A stretch of 10,000 nucleotides of DNA, taken from NCBI RefSeq assembly GCF_042767895.1, contig NC_091570.1, forward strand, positions 3,748,487-3,758,486. The letters run 5' to 3'. A program made the translations under genes and the position numbers. The notes under the pieces were generated by a model. That model was given only the letters and a program-made list of their open reading frames with translations, searched no databases and was not told where the DNA came from. This document shows, one piece after another, positions 1-7,645 of this stretch; positions within the stretch are counted from its first letter, which is position 1, and each line of letters begins with the position of its first letter. Origin of the DNA: Penaeus vannamei. Its lineage: Eukaryota > Arthropoda > Malacostraca > Decapoda > Penaeidae.

Positions 1-25
1 CATATCTGATCTTTCTTTTTCCTGT

Positions 26-535
<510 letters not shown>

Positions 536-660
536 ACCTACCTTGTTCATATATCATCCTTTTTTTCCTCAGTCAATCAACCTACACATTCACAAACATA
601 ACCTTAACCTACTTCTCCTTGTACTCTGATGAAGAGGATCCGTCAGCAGGTTATTCGTCT
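536..660. other. Unique core between CT and GA tracts
   Basis: About 125 bp of ordinary mixed sequence separates a long polypyrimidine tract on the left from a long polypurine tract on the right. I see no gene, RNA or recognised motif. A CTGATGA heptamer near 627 resembles one strand of a hammerhead core, but the matching GAAA element is absent. Confidence 0.6.
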
Positions 661-687
661 AAAAAAAAGGAAAAAAAAAGAAAGAAA

Positions 688-719
<32 letters not shown>

Positions 720-727
720 GAGAAAAG

Positions 728-782
<55 letters not shown>

Positions 783-794
783 GGGAGAGAGAGG

Positions 795-866
<72 letters not shown>

Positions 867-1040
867 AAGAAAGAAAAAGAGAAAAATTGAGAGAGTGAGT
901 TCAGAGACAGAGAGGGAGGGAGAGAGAGAGAAAGAGTAAGAAAAAGAGAGAGAGAGAAAGAGAAAGAAAGAACGAAAGAAAGAGAGAGTAAAAAAGAGAA
1001 AAAGAGAGAGAGACAGAGAAAGAAAAAAAGAGAGAGAGAG
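661..1040. repeat. (GA)n-rich polypurine tract
   Basis: Several (GA)n runs, the longest at about 733-780, 800-832 and 836-862, are joined by A-rich and GGGA-type interruptions. It is almost pure purine on the plus strand apart from a few T or C positions such as 781-782 and 896-908. The Arg-Glu or Ser-Leu open frames across it come from the repeat. Confidence 0.96.
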
Positions 1041-1289
1041 ATGATCTGAACAGTAGCATCCGGGCAGTAAAAACACGACCTCCATTAATCAGCTGACGGA
1101 TTGTGGTCGCAGCTGACGTCTCACAAAAGATTAATGGATTTGGGGTCGTAGAGTCGTGGAGTTTGAGGTTCAATATCTTTTTAGTGATGCTTATTATCAG
1201 GATAAATACACTCCTTTTTTTGTACCATTATGGAATTGGGGCGACTGAGAGTACGGTAAGGGATGGGATATATAAATATGTATTTTTTA
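1041..1289. other. Unique intergenic segment
   Basis: About 250 bp of mixed sequence with no recognised gene. It carries an imperfect inverted repeat (1075-1149) and two copies of CAGCTGACG 21 bp apart (1090 and 1111 onward). No tRNA-type A and B boxes were found. The GGTTCAATATC string near 1167 only loosely resembles a B box. Confidence 0.6.
1075..1149. repeat. Imperfect inverted repeat, hairpin-capable
   Basis: The left arm 1075-1090 (ACGACC then TCCATTAATC) is complementary to the right arm 1129-1149 (GATTAATGGA, five extra bases, then GGTCGT). That gives 16 base pairs with one 5-nt bulge and a 38-nt loop. The loop contains TTGTG/CACAA, which could pair as well. It may be a decayed palindromic element or chance; no target-site duplication is obvious. 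Confidence 0.55.
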
Positions 1290-1316
1290 TATACGCACAC
1301 ACACACAAAAACAAAC

Positions 1317-1390
<74 letters not shown>
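1290..1390. repeat. Short (AC)n then (AT)35 microsatellite
   Basis: A short CA tract at about 1296-1306 leads through ACAAACATTT (1311-1320) into 70 bp of uninterrupted AT (1321-1390). The same leader reappears after the neighbouring AC tract, so this block looks like one half of a duplicated composite unit. Confidence 0.96.
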
Positions 1391-1620
<230 letters not shown>

Positions 1621-1681
1621 AGACAGAAAGAGAAAGAGAGAGATTTAAACCCCCTTCACCAAACGAAGCTAATGTACGCAC

Positions 1682-1683
<2 letters not shown>

Positions 1684-1713
<30 letters not shown>
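1684..1713 (+). repeat. A30 homopolymer
   Basis: Thirty consecutive A residues follow about 60 bp of unique sequence. A poly(A) run could mark the 3' end of a retroposed sequence. The upstream DNA is short and sits directly on microsatellite, and I see no AATAAA, tRNA-like head or target-site duplication. A slippage-grown mononucleotide run is the simpler reading. Confidence 0.95.
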
Positions 1714-1715
<2 letters not shown>

Positions 1716-1990
1716 TGTCCATGAATTCAAAGTTGAATATAATGACACTTACAGTTCAATAAGTTCAATATTACTATCCATGTTTCCAAGAAAATACGTG
1801 AATATCAAGGACGTACTTTCAGAAATCCATTAGCGATTCTATTTCCTTTCACCGAATGTGTCAATTGCAGGATGTTGCAGAGTCACATGCAACTAATACT
1901 ATTAATCACTATAACAAGTGGATTATGTTTAAAGATTTTTTTTACAGTGTTATGCAGTTTTCCTTTATTTTATTCTTTCTCTTCTCCTTA
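1714..1990. other. Unique AT-rich intergenic segment
   Basis: About 275 bp of non-repetitive sequence. A short open frame on the plus strand continues out of the poly(A) run and stops at about 1833, giving roughly 39 residues of mixed composition that I do not recognise. A splice-acceptor-like TTGCAG occurs near 1870. Nothing here supports a gene call. Confidence 0.55.
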
Positions 1991-1993
1991 CTA

Positions 1994-2278
<285 letters not shown>

Positions 2279-2280
2279 CG

Positions 2281-2460
2281 CTTGTTATCTAATTTGATAC
2301 AATTCTTTTAAAACAAATGTATTAAAAGAATGAGTAAAATACTTATAAAAATAACAGATCTAGTAAATATGTGCAGAATTAATAATGGTGGTGATGATTA
2401 ACACAAAAGTAACAACAATACTACAATACTAACTATAAAACTAATACTGTCAACTAAAAC
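2281..2460. other. AT-rich unique segment
   Basis: An AT-rich stretch with no gene, RNA or clear repeat. It grades into the interrupted AAT/GAT repeats to the right. An isolated GGTGGTGATGATTA near 2386 belongs to the same trinucleotide habit. Confidence 0.55.
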
Positions 2461-2800
2461 AAAACAAGAATGATAGCGACAATAATGACAATCGTAAAAA
2501 AATATATAGAAATCAATAATGATAGTAATAATCATGAAAATGATAATAAAAGAATAATAAATAATGATGACGATGATGATGATAATGATACTAATAACTA
2601 CAGCAACAGCAACAATAATAATAACAATAATAATAACAAGGATAATAATAATAACGAAATAATAATACTACAAGTAGTGTAATTATGGTATTAACATTTC
2701 ATAATAATCACAATTTCAATCATGATAATCATAGTAACTTACTATTATGTTAATAATGGTAAAAATGATTTGCTTATAACAATACCAAAACAATCATAAT
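2461..2800. repeat. Interrupted AAT/GAT/AAC trinucleotide-rich region
   Basis: The plus strand is dominated by irregular GAT, AAT and AAC triplets, densest at 2555-2665. An open frame at 2470-2682 reads as Asn/Asp/Ile runs with no complex core, so it is treated as repeat translation. The same texture recurs at 8505-8630 and 9146-9230 and is typical of the suspected host group. Confidence 0.85.
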
Positions 2801-2903
2801 GATAAACGAAATAAAGATTCTTAAAAACATGACAAATATTTCTAAAAATAAATAAATAAATAATAAGACCGCACAAAATGGAATACCCACGTAACTTAAA
2901 AGA
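2801..2903. other. AT-rich spacer with short (AAAT)n
   Basis: It contains a short AAAT run (about 2846-2864) and about 40 bp of unique sequence leading into the A/C-rich tandem array. No gene is visible. Confidence 0.6.
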
Positions 2904-3360
2904 ATTTAAAATATAACTCAAATGGAAACACCCCCCTACCTACCCCCCAACACCCCCCCCCTTTCACCCCCTTACCACCAGCACCACCAAAAAATAAATA
3001 GATAAATAAACAAATAAAAGATTAACAATATAACTCAAATGGAATCCCCCCCTACCCACCCCAACCCCAACCACCACCACCCCGTTACCACCCCCTTACC
3101 ACCACCGCCACCCAAAAAATAAATAAACAAATAAATACAAATAAATAAAAAATTAACAATATAACTCAAATGGAAACACCCCCCTACCTACCCCACCCCA
3201 ACCCCCCACCACCACCTCCTTACCACCAGCACCACCAACAAATAAACAAATAAGTGAATAAATAAAAAATTAACAATATAACTCAAATGGAACCCCCCTT
3301 ACCCCCCCACCCCAACCCCCCACCCCTCACCACCGCCTTACCACCAGCCCCACCCAAAAA

Positions 3361-3391
<31 letters not shown>

Positions 3392-3540
3392 AAATAAGAA
3401 TTAACAATATAACTCAAATGGAACCCCCCCTAACCCACCCCACCCCAACCCAACCGCCACCACCCCCTTACCCCCTCCACCAGCACCAAAAAATAAATAA
3501 ATAAATAAAAAAATAAATAAATAAAAATAAAAATATAAAA
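2904..3540. repeat. Five-copy A/C-rich tandem array, 117/131-bp units
   Basis: Each unit starts with ATATAACTCAAATGGA (2911, 3028, 3159, 3276, 3407), continues with C-rich DNA containing CCCC, CCACC and TTACCACCAGC blocks, and ends in an (AAAT)n run. Start-to-start distances are 117, 131, 117 and 131 bp, and the last unit is about 134 bp. The plus strand is almost free of G and T outside the opening motif. Copies 1 and 3 share GGAAACACCCCCCTACCTAC, whereas 2, 4 and 5 do not. This is a minisatellite or small satellite, not coding. Confidence 0.95.
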
Positions 3541-3704
3541 ATTAACAAACATTCTCGCCACGCGCTTCCTCTGAGCCAAGCACGTTGTAAAGGCGAATTT
3601 ACCATAAACATTTACCAGCAAGTCCCACGAAAGACAACAACATAAAACCACTTTGGGGCTATCGCAGACCCAGCAAATTCTTACATTTATGCAAACTCGT
3701 CGTC
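3541..3704. other. Unique core between A/C-rich and G/T-rich arrays
   Basis: About 160 bp of balanced, non-repetitive sequence lies between two unrelated arrays of opposite strand composition. A minus-strand open frame crosses it (3430-3651), but half of that frame is array translation and the remaining roughly 36 residues are not recognised. TTTACC occurs twice 13 bp apart (3599 and 3612). Confidence 0.55.
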
Positions 3705-4370
3705 ACGTTCAGCTGTGGGGGGGGGGGGGGGGGGGGGAATCTGGTGGGTGTTTGATTTTATTTTTGCTTTTATTTAGCTGAATTTTTGGCTTTTGTGGTC
3801 TATTTTTTTAGGCTTGGGTGTAGTTTGTTTTCTTTTATTTTATATTTTAATTTGTTTGATTTAATACGTTCAGCTGTGGGGGGGGATCTGGTGGGTGTTT
3901 GATTTTATTTTTGCTTTTATTTAGCTGAATTTTTGGCTTTTGTGGTCCATTTTTTAGTCTTGGGTGTAGTTTGTTTTCTTTTATTTTATATTTTAATTTG
4001 TTTAATTTAATACGTTCAGCTGTGGGGGGAATCTGGTGGGTGATTTTATTTTTGCTTTTATTAGCTGAATTTTTGGAATCTGGTGGGTGAGTTAAATTTT
4101 TGGTTTTTGCTTTTATTTAGCTGAATTTTTGGCTTTTGTGGTCTATTTTTTAGGCTTGGGTGTAGTTTGTTTTCTTTTATTTTATATTTTAATTTGTTTA
4201 ATTTAATACGTTCAGCTGTGGGGGGGGGGGATCTGGTGGGTGATTTTATTTTTGCTTTTATTAGCTGAATTTTTGGAATCTGGTGGGTGTTTGATTTTAT
4301 TTTTGCTTTTATTAGCTGAATCTTTGGCTTTTGTGGTCTATTTTTTAGGCTTGGGTTGTATTTTGTTTTA
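3705..4370. repeat. Four-copy G/T-rich tandem array, ~146-196-bp units
   Basis: Units begin with ACGTTCAGCTGTG plus a G run at 3705, 3866, 4012 and 4208, giving spacings of 161, 146 and 196 bp. The last copy loses similarity near 4365. Each carries ATCTGGTGGGTG, TTTTATTTTTGCTTTTATT, AGCTGAATTTTTGG and a TTTTATTTTATATTTTAATTTG tail. Copies 3 and 4 both contain an internal 47-bp duplication. The G run varies widely (21, 8, 6 and 12 bases), a hypervariable slippage site. Confidence 0.95.
3717..3737 (+). repeat. G21 homopolymer within the first array unit
   Basis: Twenty-one consecutive G residues sit where the other units of the same array have 6 to 12. It is G-quadruplex-capable on the plus strand. 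Runs this long are also error-prone in sequencing, so the exact length is uncertain. Confidence 0.9.
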
Positions 4371-4743
4371 TAGGTGGTTGATATTTTTTTTCTTTTTTAT
4401 ATATTATAGTTTGTCATTGTTTTGTTATTATTATATTCTTCCTTTCTTGGTATGGCACCAATTTGATGTTTCATTATTTTATATAAAAAGAAAAAATGCA
4501 AGTTCAAATAATTTTAAAATAACATATAAACATAAAATAACGAATTATATTTACGTTTATATATAATTCATCAATTATTCCTTTTTTCTTTTTTTCTTTT
4601 TTTGTTATTCTAAAAATATTTGAAATCGCATTCTTCTCCTTTACATATTATACATCATATTAAAGTCTATCTTTCTTTGTTTCTGATGTCTGTTTGTTTG
4701 TTTGTTTCATCCTTAGCACGACAGAACTACATGTGAAATATTG
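4371..4743. other. AT-rich unique segment with small inverted repeat
   Basis: No gene or RNA is visible. It contains T-rich runs, a perfect 9-bp inverted repeat (GAATTATAT at 4542-4550 and ATATAATTC at 4561-4569, 10-nt loop) and a short (GTTT)n at about 4691-4706. A plus-strand open frame (4240-4566) starts inside the G/T-rich array and is low complexity. Confidence 0.6.
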
Positions 4744-4836
4744 CGATTTTTTGTTGAATATTTTTTTAATACCTACTTTGAAATGTTTTCGTTTTTTTGT
4801 TAAATATTTTTTTTAATACCAACTTTCATAAGAATA
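4744..4836. repeat. 46-bp tandem duplication
   Basis: The segment 4744-4789 is repeated at 4790-4836. Both copies share the order CG, T run, GTT(G/A)AATA, T run, AATACC(T/A)ACTTT. There are a handful of substitutions and one T-run length change. It is a simple local duplication of AT-rich DNA. Confidence 0.85.
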
Positions 4837-4869
4837 TGGATTAAAAAGATGAACATATCCAAACGCTTG

Positions 4870-4907
4870 GAATCTCTTTTTCTCTCTTTCTCTCCTTTCT
4901 TTCTCTC

Positions 4908-4941
<34 letters not shown>

Positions 4942-4962
4942 CTCTCTTTCTTTTGCTCCCTT

Positions 4963-4997
<35 letters not shown>

Positions 4998-5042
4998 TTC
5001 TCACTCTTTCTCTTTCTCTCTCTTTCACTTTCTATCTCTTTT
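4870..5042. repeat. Degenerate (CTTT)n/(CT)n polypyrimidine tract
   Basis: Mixed CTCTCTTT and CT units on the plus strand, interrupted once by TTTGCTCCC near 4952. Minus-strand open frames of Arg/Glu/Lys across it are repeat translations. Confidence 0.93.
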
Positions 5043-5165
5043 AGGAGAGTTGAAGAGAATGTCTGGGTAAGATGAGGAGTAATACCCATGTCTGCTGCCT
5101 GTATAAACAAATTCTTGTTACTTGCAACAGGAACGGATAAAAAATACATTAAGAAGGTTTCATTT
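5043..5165. other. Unique spacer between CT and TG tracts
   Basis: About 120 bp of mixed sequence. Minus-strand frames give a short stretch of normal-looking residues before entering the Arg/Glu repeat; I do not recognise it. Nothing else is visible. Confidence 0.5.
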
Positions 5166-5167
5166 TC

Positions 5168-5180
5168 GTGTGTGTGTGTT

Positions 5181-5244
<64 letters not shown>

Positions 5245-5315
5245 AGTGTTTGCGCGCGTGTGTGTGTGTTTGCGCGCGTGTGTGTGTGTGTTTCCGCGTG
5301 TGTCTGCGGCCACAT
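5168..5315. repeat. (TG)n tract with CGCGCG-bearing 20-bp units
   Basis: TG repeats with TATG interruptions run to about 5244. Two near-identical 20-bp units, each with TGCGCGCG followed by TG repeats, start at 5251 and 5271, and a third degraded unit (TTTCCGCGTGTG) follows. Nearly all of it is alternating purine/pyrimidine, so Z-DNA potential is high. The Cys-Val open frames are repeat translations. Confidence 0.93.
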
Positions 5316-5684
5316 GCGCGTGTGCTCATACATCCATGCGTACCTTCACGTGCCTCATAGACCCAACATAATTAAAATCCGCACTGTCACTTTACCTACA
5401 GTGCCACGTATATATTAACAATATCACCTGAACCACTAAGGGGAAACCCGCCTTGTTAGGTGTCGTTGGCAAGTCGCCTCGTGTCCCTCCGCTTAAGAAT
5501 GTAAATAATATCCGATGGGGATTTATGTGTATGTCTTCATATAGTGTGATGTATATATGTGATCACACGAACGCCAGGAGATAGGAAGACACGTTCGTAT
5601 ATGGGTGAATTTAGTGGGAAGTGCATGCATGTGGCAGAAAGAATGGTCGTGTGTTTTTATGTATTGGTGTTTATATAATTATAT
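5316..5684. other. Non-repetitive island rich in short hairpins
   Basis: About 370 bp of balanced base composition between microsatellites. Four inverted repeats lie in it: 5381-5404, 5425-5462, 5544-5568 and 5567-5598. No open frame of interest, tRNA, snRNA or ribozyme could be recognised. It may be a structured non-coding element or simply unique spacer DNA. Confidence 0.5.
5425..5462 (+). other. Compound stem-loop
   Basis: CACCT-G-AAC (5425-5433) pairs with GTTAGGTG (5455-5462) with one bulged G. After a 4-nt left bulge, AAGG (5438-5441) pairs with CCTT (5451-5454) and GG (5442-5443) with CC (5448-5449), closed by a 4-nt loop. About 14 base pairs form in 38 nt. It is the best single hairpin in the island. 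Transcription is unknown. Confidence 0.5.
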
Positions 5685-6000
<316 letters not shown>

Positions 6001-6010
6001 GAAACACACA

Positions 6011-6027
6011 AGAGAGAGAGAGAGAGC
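6011..6027. repeat. Short (AG)n run
   Basis: About eight AG units between AAACACACA and GCGTCTGCG. Confidence 0.9.
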
Positions 6028-6047
6028 GTCTGCGAATAGATAAGACG

Positions 6048-6265
6048 GAGACCCCCTCCCCCTCCCCCCCCATCCCCCCTCCCTGTCCCCCCCAATCCCC
6101 CAACCCGGCCAGACAAGTCCCATGAAAGACCCCCCATCCCCCCTCCCCCTCCTCCCCCCCTGTCCCTGTCCCCCCAATCCCCCAACCCGGCCAGACGAGT
6201 CCCATGAAAGTCCATCCCTCCCCTCCCCACCCCTCCCCCTCCTCCCCCCGTCCCCCTGTCCCCCG
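6048..6265. repeat. C-rich minisatellite, 82-bp unit
   Basis: Two clear units share a 35-bp core, at 6094-6128 and 6176-6210, that differs at one base (A at 6115, G at 6197). The core runs AATCCCCCAACCCGGCC then AGAC(A/G)AGTCCCATGAAAG. Long C runs broken by T, AT or GT separate and flank the cores, and 6048-6085 looks like the end of a third, partial unit. The minus strand is very G-rich, and its Gly/Trp-rich open frames are repeat translations. Confidence 0.92.
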
Positions 6266-6450
6266 TCTGTCCAGATTATCTCTCCCGGACACAAAAGCTT
6301 TATTCCGTCATGCACGCCCTTAATATCAGAATCATGCAGGTACCGAACCCGGTCTCCTTTCATGACTCCACTCTTCTCGTGCCAGCCATTAGAGGAAGCC
6401 ATTAAACTAGATTGGGTTTTTCTTTTTCTATCAACGCTAAACTTGGACAA
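6266..6450 (-). other. Non-repetitive segment open on the minus strand (weak coding candidate)
   Basis: A minus-strand frame reads from an ATG at about 6450 through roughly 60 residues of ordinary composition, including MASSNGWHEKSGVMKGD and then VRYLHDSDIKGVHDGIKLL, before entering the Gly-rich translation of the minisatellite. I do not recognise a family. Sixty open codons are not rare by chance, no clear splice donor or acceptor frames the segment, and the downstream half is repeat, so this may be simple unique DNA or the edge of a decayed exon. Confidence 0.2.
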
Positions 6451-6890
6451 AGAATATTTATTTGGGTATTTTTTTTTCTCTCAATTTTTTTCTTTATTTG
6501 TTGTTGTTGTTATTTGGCTTTTCGTTTGTTTGGTGTTATTTCTCTCTTCGTCTTTCTGTTTATTGGCTTTCTCCGCTTGCTTTTCTTCTTGTTTCTTTTC
6601 TTCTTATTATTATACTTCTTCATCCTCTTCTTCTTGCTTCTCTTCTTTTCTTTTTTTACTATTCCCATCTTCATAATTTTCTATTCTTTTTTTAATATTC
6701 TTTTATTTTCTTTATCTTTTTTTTTTCTTCCATGTATCTATTTTTCTCTTTCTTTATTCTTTTTCATATAATTTCCTTCTTTTATTTCTCTCTTCATTCC
6801 CTTTCTTTTTTTCACTCTTTCTTATTCTTCTCTAGTTCCTCTTTCTTCCACTATCTTCCTTCATTCCTCATCACACTTGAGAATCTTTCT
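6451..6890. repeat. T/C-rich low-complexity region
   Basis: Irregular TTC, TTTC, CTT and T runs with few purines, including short (TTG)n near 6499-6511 and (TTC)n near 6590-6650. Long Phe/Leu/Ser open frames in all plus-strand frames reflect composition. No gene is supported. Confidence 0.88.
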
Positions 6891-7115
6891 CATATTCATT
6901 CTATGGCGGCATCTACTTAATCATTAATAAAGTTGATCAGGATAGTGAACACACTATAACACACGACTCTATGTCTTTCTCTCTTTAGTAAATATGATTA
7001 TGATATCAATTGAGTATGACTTAAAATGCAGGTTCACTTATTGTTTACATTTCGATCTGGGTAAGGAAGTTTGGAATAAGGGATTGTGGGAATAAAATAA
7101 AGTTTTTCCCACCGC
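6891..7115. other. Unique segment with small hairpin
   Basis: No gene is visible. A perfect 7-bp inverted repeat (GTGGGAA 7086-7092, TTCCCAC 7106-7112, 13-nt loop containing AATAAA) lies beside the following CT tract. A pyrimidine-rich stretch ending in TTTAG at about 6970-6988 resembles a splice acceptor, but nothing downstream looks like an exon. Confidence 0.5.
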
Positions 7116-7210
7116 TTTCTCTCTCTCTTTATCTTTATCTTTATCATTATCTTTATCTTTATCAGTATCTCTCTCTCTCTTTCTCTTTCTCTTTCTCTTT
7201 CTCTTTCTCT

Positions 7211-7253
<43 letters not shown>

Positions 7254-7281
7254 ACACACATACACAAGCGCGCACACACAC
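7116..7281. repeat. Compound CTTTAT / CTTTCT / CT / AC microsatellite
   Basis: (CT)n leads into CTTTAT hexamers with single-base variants (about 7127-7168), then CT, then CTTTCT hexamers (about 7178-7222), then (CT)n to 7249, then a short CA-rich run with CGCG (7252-7281). The two hexamers differ by one base, which suggests conversion along one tract. Confidence 0.95.
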
Positions 7282-7477
7282 TACGAATGACCTTATTTAC
7301 AATATTAATTTTAATAAACAATATCAGCGTAGTATACTGACACCTAGCAGCTGTTCATGTTAATATACATTTCATATGGATAACGTGTAATAGATGTGGA
7401 ATAAATTAAATATCAATCATGGGAAGTGTTAGAAAGTGTGATACAGTAGTATAGTAGACCGTATGTATGTGCGGACA
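7282..7477. other. Unique AT-rich segment
   Basis: About 195 bp without gene, RNA or repeat that I can recognise. Its right end runs into the 70-bp duplication. Confidence 0.5.
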
Positions 7478-7645
7478 TAGTAACGGGCAAACAAATATTT
7501 GTTTGACTATCAATTTTCATAAGGCCACAACAATTTTTTGTCTTGAATAGCGGGCAAATCTGAAACATATTTGTGTCTATCAATTTTCATAAGGCCACTT
7601 TTTTTTTTTTTTTTTTTTTTTTTTTTGGAATAGTGGACAAGTCTA
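7478..7645. repeat. ~70-bp tandem duplication containing T28
   Basis: A 22-bp segment beginning CTATCAATTTTC and ending GGCCAC is identical at 7507-7528 and 7577-7598. The preceding CGGGCAAA and ATATTTG elements are also repeated, at 7484 and 7551. A third partial unit start (GAATAGTGGACAAGT) follows at 7627. The spacer after GGCCAC holds six T in copy 1 and 28 T in copy 2 (7599-7626). Confidence 0.9.

Noticed and set aside
590..616. CCTTAACCTA, resembling arthropod telomeric CCTAA repeats
   Set aside because: Only one imperfect unit pair and no tandem array.
619..660. CTGATGA with a possible AGA/TCT stem, suggesting a hammerhead ribozyme
   Set aside because: The required GAAA element after stem II is missing (AAAA instead) and no stem I or III is visible. 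One such heptamer is expected by chance in 10 kb on two strands.
2470..2682. Asn/Asp-rich open frame as a homopolymer-type protein domain
   Set aside because: It follows the interrupted AAT/GAT repeat exactly and has no other content.
3620..3634. AGTCCCACGAAAGAC resembles AGTCCCATGAAAGAC in the C-rich minisatellite
   Set aside because: A 14/15 match between two places in 10 kb is within chance expectation, and the similarity does not extend.
2904..4370. The two mid-window arrays as one inverted duplication
   Set aside because: Unit motifs do not match as reverse complements beyond base composition (ATATAACTCAAATGGA has no counterpart in the right array).
6335..6350. Minus-strand GGTTCGGTACC, resembling a tRNA/SINE B box
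   Set aside because: Two mismatches to the consensus, no convincing A box upstream and no cloverleaf.
6970..6988. Pyrimidine tract ending in TTTAG as a splice acceptor
   Set aside because: The window is full of pyrimidine tracts and no exon-like sequence follows; the same applies to TTCTAG at 9720-9725.
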